Shown here: one piece after another, positions 41,165 through 50,896 of the stretch | Numbering within the stretch: position 1 is the stretch's first letter | Layout: each line of letters starts with the position of its first letter | NCBI RefSeq assembly: GCF_020073745.1 | Contig: NZ_JAIRAU010000028.1 | Coordinates: 186,001-250,000, forward strand | DNA length: 64,000 nt | Direction: 5' to 3' | Source: Nannocystis pusilla | GTDB taxonomy: Bacteria; Myxococcota_A; Polyangia; Nannocystales; Nannocystaceae | Position numbers and translations under genes: made by a program | The notes under the pieces: model-generated | Seen by the model: only the letters and a program-made list of their open reading frames with translations | Databases searched by the model: none | What the model was told of the DNA's origin: nothing

Positions 41165-42745
41165 ATGCGGCGCCAGGCCCCCATCAAGCGCTCGAGCACC
41201 GGTCAGCGGACGATCGCCGGCTCGAAGTCCGCCGATGTCGCCAACCTCGACGACCGTCCGCTGTCGATCCACATCACCCGCGACGGCAAGCACCTCGTCG
41301 TCCCGCTGCCCTACGAGCTGTGGGTCCTCGGCGTCAGCAGCTTCGAGGTCGTGCGCACGATCGAGTGCCCGAACCCCGAGCCCTCGATGTGCGAGGGCGC
41401 CAAGGACGGCCAGCTGTGGATCGGCGGCCACCACCTCTACTTCGGCAGCGTGTTCTCGACCGCGCTCACCAAGGTCGGCAGCAAGCTCGGCGACTTCGTC
41501 GACCGCGTCGCGCTGGTCCGCCCGAGCGTCCTGTGCGGCGTCGGAGCCACCGGCGAGATCCTGTGGGACATCGACAAGGAGACGCCGCTGCACCGGCGCA
41601 AGGTGTCCGAGCGCGGCGTCACCGGCCTCGTCAACCTCGACGGCCGCGCGCTGTGGGCCGACGGCTCCGCCACCGCCTGGCTCATCGACCCGGACCGGCC
41701 GTCGGGGTACACCCAGCTCAAGCTGCGCGCCACCAGCCCGACCGAGGTCGACGCCGAGGGCATCGCCGCGCTCGGCACCACCACCACCGGCCGCGCGATC
41801 CTCTGCGCCCGCGACGGCGCCGTCGCCTGGACCGGCAAGCACCTGCGCGTCGACGGCGAGCGCTTCCCTCGCCTCGCCGCGCGCCAGGCCGCCCCGCTGG
41901 CCTGCGGCGGCGACGAGCGCCACGTCTACGTCCTGCGGCCCAAGGGCCTGCTGCAGCGCTTTTTGATCGAGCAGGCCAAACCGGCACCTGGCGAAGAGGA
42001 CAGCTTCGTCCCGCTGCCCGAGGCCGAGGAGACGCGGCTGCAATGGCCTGCCACCTGCATGCTGGTCCTCGGGACAGGTCACAGCCCGGCCCGGCTCGTC
42101 CTCGGCGGTCCCCAGGCCGAGGGCATGCTCGGCAGGTTGTGGCGCGTCGATCCCGACGCCCTCACCTGGCAGAAGGTCGCCCCCGGCAAGCGCCCCCTGG
42201 TCGAGCCGCGCCCCGCCGAGCCCGAGGGCAGCAAGCGGCCCGACTTCACGCCCACGCGCAGCAAGCTGACCGGCGCGCCGATCTCCGCGCTCAAGGTCGA
42301 CGCCGTGCTCGCCGCCGATCCGTCGCAGGTGTTCGTCACCCACGGCCACGGCGCGCTGCTCGAGCGCCCCGTCGTCCGCCGCCTCGCCAGCGACATCCTG
42401 CCCGGCGACGCGATCCTGCTGCCGGCGATGGTCCGCTTCCGCGAGGGCACCGCGCGCCCGGCCCTGGTCTTGTGGCCAGGTACGCCCGACGCCACGCGCG
42501 AGCCGCCGCCGCTGCGCTGGCTGGCGTGGGCCGACAACCCGCGCGGGTGGATCGAGCTCGAGACGCCGGAGATCCGCAAGCAGGGCTGGTCGCGCGCCGA
42601 CGTGTTCCCGCTGCAGGTCGCCGTCGCCGCCGCCCCGGCCGCCGCCGGCAACCGCGAGCCGATCCCCGACAAGTGGGTCGACCCCGAGCTGTTCGCCGCC
42701 CTCGCCCGCGAGTGCAAGAAGCTGCTCAAGGTGCTCTGGGAGTAA
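41165..42745 (+). CDS. Hypothetical protein, possible beta-propeller
   Basis: This 526-residue protein has no signal peptide or membrane span. Repeated strands of the form GRALWADGSATAWLIDPD, GRAILCARDGAVAWTGK and DERHVYVLRPKGLLQRFLI suggest propeller-like or repeated beta structure for residues about 20-330; the C-terminal third is Pro/Ala-rich. No known family is recognised. The start ATG at 41165 follows a gap of 124 bp after lpd. Degenerate 14-bp units occur inside at 41987-42014 and 42047-42088, and a five-unit array follows the stop by about 15 bp. Confidence 0.78.
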   Translation: MRRQAPIKRSSTGQRTIAGSKSADVANLDDRPLSIHITRDGKHLVVPLPYELWVLGVSSFEVVRTIECPNPEPSMCEGAKDGQLWIGGHHLYFGSVFSTALTKVGSKLGDFVDRVALVRPSVLCGVGATGEILWDIDKETPLHRRKVSERGVTGLVNLDGRALWADGSATAWLIDPDRPSGYTQLKLRATSPTEVDAEGIAALGTTTTGRAILCARDGAVAWTGKHLRVDGERFPRLAARQAAPLACGGDERHVYVLRPKGLLQRFLIEQAKPAPGEEDSFVPLPEAEETRLQWPATCMLVLGTGHSPARLVLGGPQAEGMLGRLWRVDPDALTWQKVAPGKRPLVEPRPAEPEGSKRPDFTPTRSKLTGAPISALKVDAVLAADPSQVFVTHGHGALLERPVVRRLASDILPGDAILLPAMVRFREGTARPALVLWPGTPDATREPPPLRWLAWADNPRGWIELETPEIRKQGWSRADVFPLQVAVAAAPAAAGNREPIPDKWVDPELFAALARECKKLLKVLWE

Positions 42746-42760
42746 CTCTTAATAAAGGGA

Positions 42761-42830
42761 CATGCTCCGAAGAGCATGTCCTTTCAGCTATTCCCGCGGG
42801 GACATGTCTGATGGGACATGTCCTTGAAGC
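42761..42830. repeat. 14-bp phased repeat array, 5 units, between convergent genes
   Basis: Units begin at 42761, 42775, 42789, 42803 and 42817 (catg, catg, tatt, catg, catg). The array fills most of the 120-bp gap between two convergent genes, a place where a bidirectional terminator would be expected. Confidence 0.92.
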
Positions 42831-42865
42831 ATGAGAAAGGCGACGCGCCGACGTCGTCGCGGCGT

Positions 42866-44116
42866 TCAGCCGGCGATCGCCGCCTTGACCTCTTCGGTCG
42901 TCAGCGTGTGGTCCTGGGCCTTGGCGAACGCGAACACCTTGTCGACCAGCTCGTCGGACGGCTCGTAGCCGTGCTCGCGCAGCCAGAAGATCACGTTGGA
43001 GCGGCCGCTGTAGTGGCCGATCTCGATCTCCTGCTTGCGGCCGAACACCCGCGCCGGCACCGCCGAGTACACCCGGTCGGCCAGGTCGTGGTCGCCGGTC
43101 TTGGTCGCCTTGATGATCGCCGCCGCGTGCACGCCGGTGGCCGTGCGGAACGCGTCGCGGCCGGAGAGCGGGTAGCTCGGGTGGATCGGCACGCCGGTGG
43201 CCTCGCTGATCTTCTCGACGTACTCGACCAGGCACGACAGGTCGTGCTGCTTGGGGTCGAGCTGGCCGAGCAGGAACAGGTTGAGCAGCAGCAGGTCGAG
43301 CGAGCAGTTGCCGACGCGCTCGCCGATGCCGAGGCCGCAGCCGTGCACGCGGTGGAAGCCCCACTCGAACGCGTAGAGGCCGAGCACCAGCGCCATGCCG
43401 CGGTCGTTGTGGCCGTGCCAGTCGAGCTCGACGGTGTCCTCGAGGTCCATCGAGCGCAGCACCCCGCGCGCGAAGTTGAGGAGGTTGCGCAGGCCGTCGG
43501 GCGTCGCGTGGCCGCAGGTGTCGCACAGCACGAGGCGCCCGGCGCCGGCCTCGAGCGCGGTCCGGAACAGCACGTCGAGCGTCTTCGGGTGCGAGCGCGT
43601 GGTGTCCTCGGTGACGAAGCCGACCGGCAGGCCGTGGTCGACGCCGAGCTTGACCGCCTCGTGCGTGTGCTTCTTGAGGCGCTCGTTGTCCCAGCCCTCG
43701 GTGTAGCCGCGGATCGGGCTCGAGCCGATGAAAGTCATCACCTCGATCGGCACCCCGACCTTCTGCGAGATGTCGATGATCGGGTGGATGTCCGACGCCA
43801 CGGTCCGCGCGGCGCAGTTGGCGGTGATGCGCAGCTTCTCCTCGACGATGAAGCGGAGCAGCCGCTCGACGTCCTCCTGCGCCCGCCGGCCCGCGCCGGG
43901 CAGGCCGAGGTTGACGGCCTGGACGCCCATGCGGTCCATCAGGCGCACCAGCTCCATCTTCTGCTCGATCGAGGGATCGCGCACCGAGGGCGACTGGATG
44001 CCGTCGCGGATGCTCTCGTCGACGAAGCGGGGCGCCCGCCGGAGCAGCGGTCCGGTCCGCTCCTTCTCGTTCCAGTCGTAGATCAGGGCCGCCGTGTTCG
44101 CGTGGGTCGTCGCCAT
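42866..44116 (-). CDS. 2-isopropylmalate synthase/homocitrate synthase family enzyme (LeuA-like)
   Basis: This 416-residue DRE-TIM metallolyase keeps the metal-binding arrangement: the first Asp in VDESIRDGIQSPS (family: LRDGxQ), His-x-His in DWHGHNDRG, and the GCGLGIGERVGNCSLD signature of the IPMS/homocitrate synthase group. The reaction class is Claisen condensation of an acyl-CoA with a 2-oxoacid. It is shorter than classical LeuA and lacks the C-terminal allosteric leucine-binding domain, so it may be feedback-insensitive or use another substrate (homocitrate, citramalate). The start ATG at 44116 lies 6 bp after the stop of the TPR gene upstream, so they are probably one operon. Confidence 0.88.
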   Translation of the reverse strand: MATTHANTAALIYDWNEKERTGPLLRRAPRFVDESIRDGIQSPSVRDPSIEQKMELVRLMDRMGVQAVNLGLPGAGRRAQEDVERLLRFIVEEKLRITANCAARTVASDIHPIIDISQKVGVPIEVMTFIGSSPIRGYTEGWDNERLKKHTHEAVKLGVDHGLPVGFVTEDTTRSHPKTLDVLFRTALEAGAGRLVLCDTCGHATPDGLRNLLNFARGVLRSMDLEDTVELDWHGHNDRGMALVLGLYAFEWGFHRVHGCGLGIGERVGNCSLDLLLLNLFLLGQLDPKQHDLSCLVEYVEKISEATGVPIHPSYPLSGRDAFRTATGVHAAAIIKATKTGDHDLADRVYSAVPARVFGRKQEIEIGHYSGRSNVIFWLREHGYEPSDELVDKVFAFAKAQDHTLTTEEVKAAIAG

Positions 44117-44122
44117 GGCCTG

Positions 44123-45142
44123 TCAGTCCTCCGTTCCGGTCGCCACCTCTAGCCCGTCCAGGCGGAAGAAGCGGCGCAGCTCGTCGACGAGACCGACCAT
44201 CAGCAGCTCGGGGATGTCTTCGTCCCCTTCGATCTCGTCGAGCAAGAAGTCTCGCATGAGCACGATGCTGTCCAGCCGGGCCTCGGCGTCGTCGGTGCGT
44301 GCGCGACCGACGAACGTGACCAGCGCGCGCGGATCTGCGCCGGCCTGCACCTGGGTCGCGGTCGGGCGCGCCTGCACCGTGATCGGCGCGCTCGCGACCA
44401 GCTTCAGCACCTGGTCCGGGATGTCCTCGAGCAGCGCCTCGAACTGACCGCGCAGGTCCTCGGCCAGCTCGTCGCTGACCGGCTCGTGGTCCTCGAGATC
44501 GCGCGCGTCGAGCTCGAGCACCTTGAGCATCTCGGCGCGGGCGCCGACGACGTCGCCGAGCACCTCGAGCGCCTGGCCGTACCAGTAGTGGACGTCGGGG
44601 TCCTCCGGATCGGCCGCGACCGCGCCCTTGAGCGACTCCGCCGCCTCCTGCGTGCGGCCCGAGTTCATCAGCACGAACCCGTGGATGCTGAGGTACGCCG
44701 CGTCGCCCTTGCGCTCGGCGCTGATGCCCTCGAGCAGCTCGAGCGCCTCCTCGGTGTCGTCGTCGCTGAGGCGGATCTGCGCCAGCAACAGGCGGGCCTG
44801 GTCGATCGAGTCGGTGTCGGCCTTCTCGAGCCGCAGCACCGCGCGCGCCGCGGCCTCGGCCTCGTCGAGATCCTGGTCGTGCGAGAGCAGGCACTCGGCG
44901 CAGTCGAGGTAGATCTGCGGATCTTCCGGCGCGCCGTCGGCGGCCTGCATGAGATAGCCCGCCGCCTGATCGAGGCGACCTTGCGCCCAGGCGACCATCC
45001 CCGCCAGGTGCAACACCCGCACGTGGTTCTCGCCGCCGAGCCGAGCCGCCTCCTCGAGGGCGTCCTCCGCCGTCTTGAGGTCGTCGTCATCGACGGCTGC
45101 GAGCCCGCGGTCGACGATTGCATCCAGTGACTGCTGCTTCAT
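44123..45142 (-). CDS. TPR protein
   Basis: This 339-residue, acidic, cytoplasmic protein has about five TPR-like helix pairs in residues 1-205 (for example RLDQAAGYLMQAADGAPEDPQIYLDCAECLL and AAESLKGAVAADPEDPDVHYWYGQALEVLG). A C-terminal domain (about 210-339) begins HEPVSDELAEDLRGQFEALLEDIPDQV and ends in an acidic tail. That segment resembles the metallopeptidase-like domain seen in some TPR proteins, but no HExxH motif is visible. ATG at 45142 is used (the open frame continues to 45250 with Arg/Ala-rich sequence). Only 6 bp separates it from the LeuA-like gene. Confidence 0.88.
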   Translation of the reverse strand: MKQQSLDAIVDRGLAAVDDDDLKTAEDALEEAARLGGENHVRVLHLAGMVAWAQGRLDQAAGYLMQAADGAPEDPQIYLDCAECLLSHDQDLDEAEAAARAVLRLEKADTDSIDQARLLLAQIRLSDDDTEEALELLEGISAERKGDAAYLSIHGFVLMNSGRTQEAAESLKGAVAADPEDPDVHYWYGQALEVLGDVVGARAEMLKVLELDARDLEDHEPVSDELAEDLRGQFEALLEDIPDQVLKLVASAPITVQARPTATQVQAGADPRALVTFVGRARTDDAEARLDSIVLMRDFLLDEIEGDEDIPELLMVGLVDELRRFFRLDGLEVATGTED

Positions 45143-45219
45143 GGGCGCGAACTCTAACACGGCGTCGCGCGCGACCGACCGAGCCCGTGCGGCCGCGCGC
45201 TCGAGGTAGATCCAGGCGC

Positions 45220-45765
45220 ATGATGTCCGCTGCCGACCCGCCGGCGCCACCAGACGTGAGGCTGCTCATGAGGGTGTTGCAGGAGCGATGGGTCCTCGCC
45301 CTCGCCACGCTCGCGCCCGACGACCGATTGCCCTACGCCACTCCTCTCTTCTACGCCGTCGCCGCGCTGCCCGGCTGCCCGGCGCCGCTGCTCGTGTTCG
45401 CCAGCCGCGCCGACACCTGTCACGGGCGTGCGATCGCCGACGGTCCCACTGCCGTGGCCGCTGCGATCTACCTGGAGACCGAGACTGTCGGCGAAGTCCG
45501 CGGCGTGCAGCTCCGCGGCGACGTGGTGGTGAGCACACGCCTGGGTCCGGAGGCGGCCGCGAGCTTGCGCGCTGCGTACCTCGAGCGGCACCCGGTGGCC
45601 GCGGCTCACCTCGGCGAACGTGACCTGCTCTACGCGCTTGCGATCGAGTGGGCCAAGTTGACCGACAACCGGATCGGCTTCGGCAAGCGGCAGGTGTGGG
45701 CCTTCGAGCCGGCGTGGCGCCGGCAATTTCCCGTCGCGTCGGGTGAAGAAACCGCGCTACGCTGA
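45220..45765 (+). CDS. Pyridoxamine 5'-phosphate oxidase-like (FMN-binding split barrel) protein
   Basis: This 181-residue protein carries the split-barrel start QERWVLALATLAPDDRLPYATPLFYAV and a second strand pair LLVFASRADTCHGRAIADGP, typical of the PNPOx-like/YhbP group of FMN-binding proteins. The C-terminal part (DNRIGFGKRQVWAFEP) also fits. The substrate is unknown; the group includes flavin reductases and heme-degrading relatives. Two ATG codons (45220, 45223) are adjacent. It is divergent from the TPR gene by 77 bp and 18 bp ahead of an exported-protein gene. Confidence 0.83.
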   Translation: MMSAADPPAPPDVRLLMRVLQERWVLALATLAPDDRLPYATPLFYAVAALPGCPAPLLVFASRADTCHGRAIADGPTAVAAAIYLETETVGEVRGVQLRGDVVVSTRLGPEAAASLRAAYLERHPVAAAHLGERDLLYALAIEWAKLTDNRIGFGKRQVWAFEPAWRRQFPVASGEETALR

Positions 45766-45783
45766 CGTCGTCGGGATTTGCGC

Positions 45784-46386
45784 ATGATCACTCGGCGACA
45801 CTGGCTCACGGCGGCGGCAGCGATCGCGGCATCCTTCCTCACGGGCCACGCGGTCGCGGCCGATCCTCCCGCGGGCGAGGTCCTCGAAGTGACAGTCCCG
45901 ACGCGCGCGCTCGGGGCGATCGTCGCGGCCGAAGGCGGCGCGGCCGTGGTGGTCCGCATCGACGGAAAGCTCGGCCCGGCCGACATCCGCGTCGGCGGCG
46001 CTGTCCACAGCGTCGCCGCGAGCCAGCGCGACCTCCTCGACGACCCGCGCAACGCACCGCGCGTCGGCGCGGGCGTGCGCAAGATCCTCGTCGCCGTGCG
46101 GCCCGACCTTGCGGCCACGTTCGAGGCCAATCACAAGGCGTGGACGCTGACCTTCGTGCGCAAGGTGCTGGCGTGGAACGCCCGTCTGGCGAAGACCACG
46201 GTCCGTGGTAAGCGAATCGTTAACACCCACGATCGAGCCGCCTTGCTCGCGTGGGCGGGGGCCATCGTCGACGCCAAGGGACAGCCCTCGCCGCCGGCTC
46301 TCGCGCGAGCGCCGAGGGACGCGACCGCGGCCACGCTCGAGAGCTACGTCGCATACGTCGAGGCGCTGGTGCGCAGTCTCGAGTGA
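45784..46386 (+). CDS. Exported protein, weakly similar to metal-binding ABC substrate proteins
   Basis: This 200-residue exported protein has a signal peptide with an RR motif (ITRRHWLTAAAAIAASFLTG, possibly Tat-type) ending AVA. The mature part includes LEVTVPTRALGAIVAAEGG, FEANHKAWTLTFVRKVLAWNARL and RIVNTHDRAALLAWAG. These echo the first domain, connecting helix and HD segment of ZnuA/TroA-type solute-binding proteins, but the protein is much shorter and the metal ligands are not all present. It could be a decayed or minimal member, or unrelated. It lies 18 bp after the FMN-protein gene and is probably co-transcribed. Confidence 0.7.
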   Translation: MITRRHWLTAAAAIAASFLTGHAVAADPPAGEVLEVTVPTRALGAIVAAEGGAAVVVRIDGKLGPADIRVGGAVHSVAASQRDLLDDPRNAPRVGAGVRKILVAVRPDLAATFEANHKAWTLTFVRKVLAWNARLAKTTVRGKRIVNTHDRAALLAWAGAIVDAKGQPSPPALARAPRDATAATLESYVAYVEALVRSLE

Positions 46387-46525
46387 GTGCTGCACAGCAC
46401 GGAGCGCGCGAGGCTTGTGCTGGCTCACGGGCTTGTTCCGGGGCCCGCGATGACAACGAAACCACGCGCGGCGCATACTCCTTGACGCGCGTCAGCCACC
46501 GGCTGTGTGCGCCCTCGTTGCGGTC

Positions 46526-48391
46526 ATGGATACGTTCGCTTCCACAAATTCGACCACCCGCGAGCTCATCGAATCGGTCGTGATTCGCTTCGCCGGCGAC
46601 TCCGGCGACGGTATGCAGCTCACCGGCTCACAGTTCTCCGACACGACCGCGCTGATGGGTAACGACCTGTCGACGCTGCCCGACTTCCCGGCCGAGATCC
46701 GCGCCCCGGCGGGCACGACTTTCGGCGTGTCGGGCTTCCAGGTCCACTTCGCCGCGCACGACATCATGACGCCGGGCGACGCGCCCGACGTGCTGGTGGC
46801 GATGAACCCGGCGGCGCTCAAGGTCAACCTGCGCGACCTCAAGCCGGGCGGCCTGCTCGTCGTCAACACGGGGGCCTTCAGCGCCGGCAACCTCAAGAAG
46901 GCCGGCTACGACAAGAACCCGCTCGAGGACGGCAGCCTCGACGGCTACCGGCTGCTCAAGATCGACATCACCAAGCACACGCTGCAGTCGGTCGAGCCGT
47001 TCGGCCTCGGCAACAAGGAGGCCGTGCGCGCCAAGAACATGTGGACGCTCGGCCTGATGATGTGGATGTTCGGGCGCGAGCGCGAGAGCACGGCCGAGTG
47101 GCTGCGCGGCAAGTTCGCCAAGAACCCGGCGGTCGCCGACGCCAACATCGCCGCGCTCAACGCCGGCCACGTCTACGGCGAGACCGCCGAGATGCCGCAG
47201 GGCATCCACGCCTACGAGGTCCCGAAGGCCCGGCTCGCCGCCGGTCACTACCGCAACGTCACCGGCAACGAGGCCACCGCGTGGGGCCTCGTCACCGGCG
47301 GCAAGCTCGCGGGCCTCGAGCTCGTGCTCGGCAGCTACCCGATCACGCCGGCCTCGACCATCCTCCACGCGCTGTCGAACCTGCGCGCCTACGGCGTCAC
47401 CACCTTCCAGGCCGAGGACGAGATCGCGGCGGTGTGCGCGGCGATCGGCGCCTCGTACGCCGGCTCGCTCGGCATCACCACCACCTCGGGCCCCGGTCTG
47501 GCGCTGAAGACCGAGGCGATCGGCCTCGCCGTCTCGACCGAGCTGCCGCTCGTGATCGTCGACGTCCAGCGCGGCGGTCCGTCGACCGGCCTGCCCACCA
47601 AGACCGAGCAGAGCGACCTGCTGTTCGCGGTCTACGGCCGCAACGGCGACTGCCCGCTCGTCGTGCTCGCCGCCTCCACCCCCGGCGACTGCTTCACCAT
47701 GGCGGTCGAGGCCGTGCGGCTGGCGACCAAGTACATGACCCCGGTCATCCTCCTCACCGACGGCTTCCTCGCCAACAGCGCCGAGCCGTGGAAGATCCCG
47801 GACATCGACACCCTCACGCCCTTCCCGGTCCAGCACCGCAAGGACGCCGCGGGCTTCCACCCGTTCCTGCGCGACCCGCAGACCCTCGCGCGCAACTGGG
47901 CGATCCCCGGCACCCCGGGCCTCGAGCACCGGATCGGCGGCCTCGAGAAGAACTACGACTCGGGCAACATCTCGTACGACCCGGACAACCACCACAAGAT
48001 GGTGAAGGTCCGCGCGGCCAAGGTCGCCGGCGTCGCCGACGACATCCCGCTGCAGACGATCGACCAGGGCGAGGACAGCGGCGACCTGCTGGTCGTCGGC
48101 TGGGGCTCGACCTTCGGCGCGATCAGCTCGGCCGTGCTCGGCGCGCGCAAGGCCGGCTTCAAGGTCTCGCACGCGCACATCCGCTACATGCACCCGATGC
48201 CGAAGAACCTCGGCGAGCTGCTGAAGCGCTTCAAGCACGTGCTCGTGCCGGAGATGAACAACGGCATGCTGGTGAAGATCCTGCGCAGCGACTACCTCGT
48301 CGACGCGCGCGGCCTCAACAAGATCGCCGGCCAGCCGTTCAAGATCGCCGAGATCGAGGCCGAGATCCGCGGCCTGCTCGCCTCTGCCTGA
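46526..48391 (+). CDS. korA: 2-oxoacid:ferredoxin oxidoreductase, alpha subunit with fused gamma domain
   Basis: This 621-residue protein joins the gamma domain (about 1-195: IRFAGDSGDGMQLTGSQFS, FPAEIRAPAGTTFGVSGFQVHF) to the alpha domain (from about 225: LGSYPITPASTILHAL, AEDEIAAVCAAIGASYAGSLGITTTSGPG, LPTKTEQSDL). It pairs with the beta subunit 20 bp downstream. The enzyme oxidatively decarboxylates a 2-oxoacid to the acyl-CoA and reduces ferredoxin; 2-oxoglutarate is the most likely substrate from the close match to the aerobic KorAB type. ATG at 46526 is chosen; a GTG at 46505 is possible. The presence of sucA-sucB-lpd in the same window means both NAD- and ferredoxin-linked routes exist. 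Confidence 0.95.
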   Translation: MDTFASTNSTTRELIESVVIRFAGDSGDGMQLTGSQFSDTTALMGNDLSTLPDFPAEIRAPAGTTFGVSGFQVHFAAHDIMTPGDAPDVLVAMNPAALKVNLRDLKPGGLLVVNTGAFSAGNLKKAGYDKNPLEDGSLDGYRLLKIDITKHTLQSVEPFGLGNKEAVRAKNMWTLGLMMWMFGRERESTAEWLRGKFAKNPAVADANIAALNAGHVYGETAEMPQGIHAYEVPKARLAAGHYRNVTGNEATAWGLVTGGKLAGLELVLGSYPITPASTILHALSNLRAYGVTTFQAEDEIAAVCAAIGASYAGSLGITTTSGPGLALKTEAIGLAVSTELPLVIVDVQRGGPSTGLPTKTEQSDLLFAVYGRNGDCPLVVLAASTPGDCFTMAVEAVRLATKYMTPVILLTDGFLANSAEPWKIPDIDTLTPFPVQHRKDAAGFHPFLRDPQTLARNWAIPGTPGLEHRIGGLEKNYDSGNISYDPDNHHKMVKVRAAKVAGVADDIPLQTIDQGEDSGDLLVVGWGSTFGAISSAVLGARKAGFKVSHAHIRYMHPMPKNLGELLKRFKHVLVPEMNNGMLVKILRSDYLVDARGLNKIAGQPFKIAEIEAEIRGLLASA

Positions 48392-48411
48392 ATTGCTTTG
48401 GAGTCACGACG

Positions 48412-49467
<1,056 letters not shown>

Positions 49468-49506
49468 GCGCGCTGGCTCGCGCATTCGTCTGCACGGCAT
49501 GAAAGA

Positions 49507-49545
49507 AGCGGGCTGCGCCGGGGGCGCGGCCCGCTTACTTTTTCG
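49507..49545 (+). terminator. Strong intrinsic terminator after korB
   Basis: A 13-bp GC-rich stem (49507-49519 with 49523-49535, one G-U pair) with a 3-nt loop is followed by tactttttcg. It lies 40 bp after the korB stop and is the clearest terminator in the window. Confidence 0.88.
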
Positions 49546-49602
49546 CGAAGAATCAACCAGTTGCCCCTGTCGTCGGACGGGGTGATTCAACAGGATCGAG
49601 CC

Positions 49603-50544
49603 ATGCAACGCATCTCTCCGCCTTCCTCCTTCTTGGCTTCTGTCTTCTCCTTCGCCTCCGCCTTCGCACTCGGCTGCGTGATCACGGTCGGCCCCGGCGG
49701 TGAGGACGCCGGCATCCACGACTGCGGCAGCCTGCTGGCCAACAACGACGCCAACTGCGTGTGCAACCCGGGCTACGAGCGCTGCAACCCCGGCACCGAC
49801 GACACCGACTGCTGCGAGAAAGAGGGCAAGGGCGGCGAGTGCGAGCCGAACAGCACCCTCGACGGCGACCAGTGCTTCTGCAACGTCGGCTACACGTGGT
49901 GCAACCCCGCCGACGACAGCGACCTGACCTGCTGCCTCGACGAGGGCCAGACCTCCCAGGGCACCGACGGCACCAGCGAGACCGACGGCACCACCACCGA
50001 GCAGGTCCCGACCACCAGCGTGGGCACCACCGGCGAGCCCGAGGAGTGCCTCGACGCGGTCGAGCCCCCGGCGACCTGCGACGACGGCCAGGTCTTCTGC
50101 ACCAACCCCGACACGTGCACCCCCTACGGCAGCGTCGCCTACTACTGCGAGGGCGGCGCGTGGGTCGAGGACACCACGCTCGACATGGCCTGCATGCTCG
50201 ACGGCCACGACTTCTCCTACGGCTGCGTCGACGACGGCTCGTCCGTGATCATCGAGTGCGGCAGCGGCTCCGGCGACGCCTGCAGCGGCTCCGAACCCAG
50301 CTGCCTCGACTCCAACACCTGGGCCGGCTGCAAGTGGGGCAAGTCGACCGAAGCCGACTGCTTCACCCTCTGCACCGAGATCGGCGACGGCGACGGCGCG
50401 ACCTACGACTTCGGCTCGTGCGAGGTCCAGGACGGCACGGCCGTGTGCGCCTGCTGCGACGAGGGCGACGAGGGCTGCCCGATCAACGAGCCCGACACCG
50501 ACACCGACGGCACCAGCACCGGCGGCGACAGCACCACCGGGTAG
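49603..50544 (+). CDS. Cys-rich lipoprotein
   Basis: This is a 313-residue predicted lipoprotein. The signal peptide (from MQRISPPSSFLASVFS) ends in the lipobox FALGC. The mature protein has an N-terminal domain with repeated CxCNxGYxxCNP and CC motifs (CVCNPGYERCNPGTDDTDCC, CFCNVGYTWCNPADD), a Thr/Gly/Asp linker, then a second Cys-rich domain of about 150 residues ending CACCDEGDEGC and an acidic Thr-rich tail. All Cys are paired in short spacing, as in secreted disulfide proteins. The function is unknown. ATG at 49603 is used; the frame is open from 49561. Confidence 0.87.
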   Translation: MQRISPPSSFLASVFSFASAFALGCVITVGPGGEDAGIHDCGSLLANNDANCVCNPGYERCNPGTDDTDCCEKEGKGGECEPNSTLDGDQCFCNVGYTWCNPADDSDLTCCLDEGQTSQGTDGTSETDGTTTEQVPTTSVGTTGEPEECLDAVEPPATCDDGQVFCTNPDTCTPYGSVAYYCEGGAWVEDTTLDMACMLDGHDFSYGCVDDGSSVIIECGSGSGDACSGSEPSCLDSNTWAGCKWGKSTEADCFTLCTEIGDGDGATYDFGSCEVQDGTAVCACCDEGDEGCPINEPDTDTDGTSTGGDSTTG

Positions 50545-50556
50545 CGCGCCGCGCTA

Positions 50557-50640
50557 CCTGCCTGTTCGCGCAGGTCTCCGGGTACATGCACGAAGGAGCA
50601 TGCTCCCGGGGACCTGTTCGTTCGGTCAGCCGCGCCAGCG
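50557..50640. repeat. 14-bp phased repeat array, 6 units
   Basis: Units begin at 50557, 50571, 50585, 50599, 50613 and 50627 (cctg, cagg, catg, catg, cctg, cagc). It fills the gap between convergent genes and contains the stop codon of the small minus-strand gene (50626-50628). Confidence 0.9.
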
Positions 50641-50886
50641 GACCAGGCGGGCCTGCCCGCTGTGCTTCAGCACCCGCGCCAGCTTGAGCAGCTCGTTCGC
50701 CACCCACGCGTCCTCCGGCGTCGGCGCGAGCCTGGCCTGCCCGGCCGCGTCCCACGTGAGCGCGGCGGTCACCGTCGCCCCGCCGGCCACGTACACGCTC
50801 GCGCGGTAGCGCAGCGGTTCGCCCGCCTCGCGCTCGCACACGAAGCGCGCCCCCGACGTCGGATGAAGCTCCCGGCTCGAGACCAC
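50626..50886 (-). CDS. Small hypothetical protein
   Basis: This is an 86-residue frame starting at GTG 50886, with GGGGG six bases before it and immediately after the stop of the TPR/TM gene (50897), which suggests translational coupling. The sequence (RELHPTSGARFVCEREAG, YRASVYVAGGATVTAALTWD, VANELLKLARVLKHSG) reads as a compact alpha/beta protein with one Cys. No family is recognised. Its stop codon lies in a 14-bp repeat unit. Confidence 0.7.
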   Translation of the reverse strand: MVSSRELHPTSGARFVCEREAGEPLRYRASVYVAGGATVTAALTWDAAGQARLAPTPEDAWVANELLKLARVLKHSGQARLVRWRG

Positions 50887-50896
50887 GCGCGCCCCC

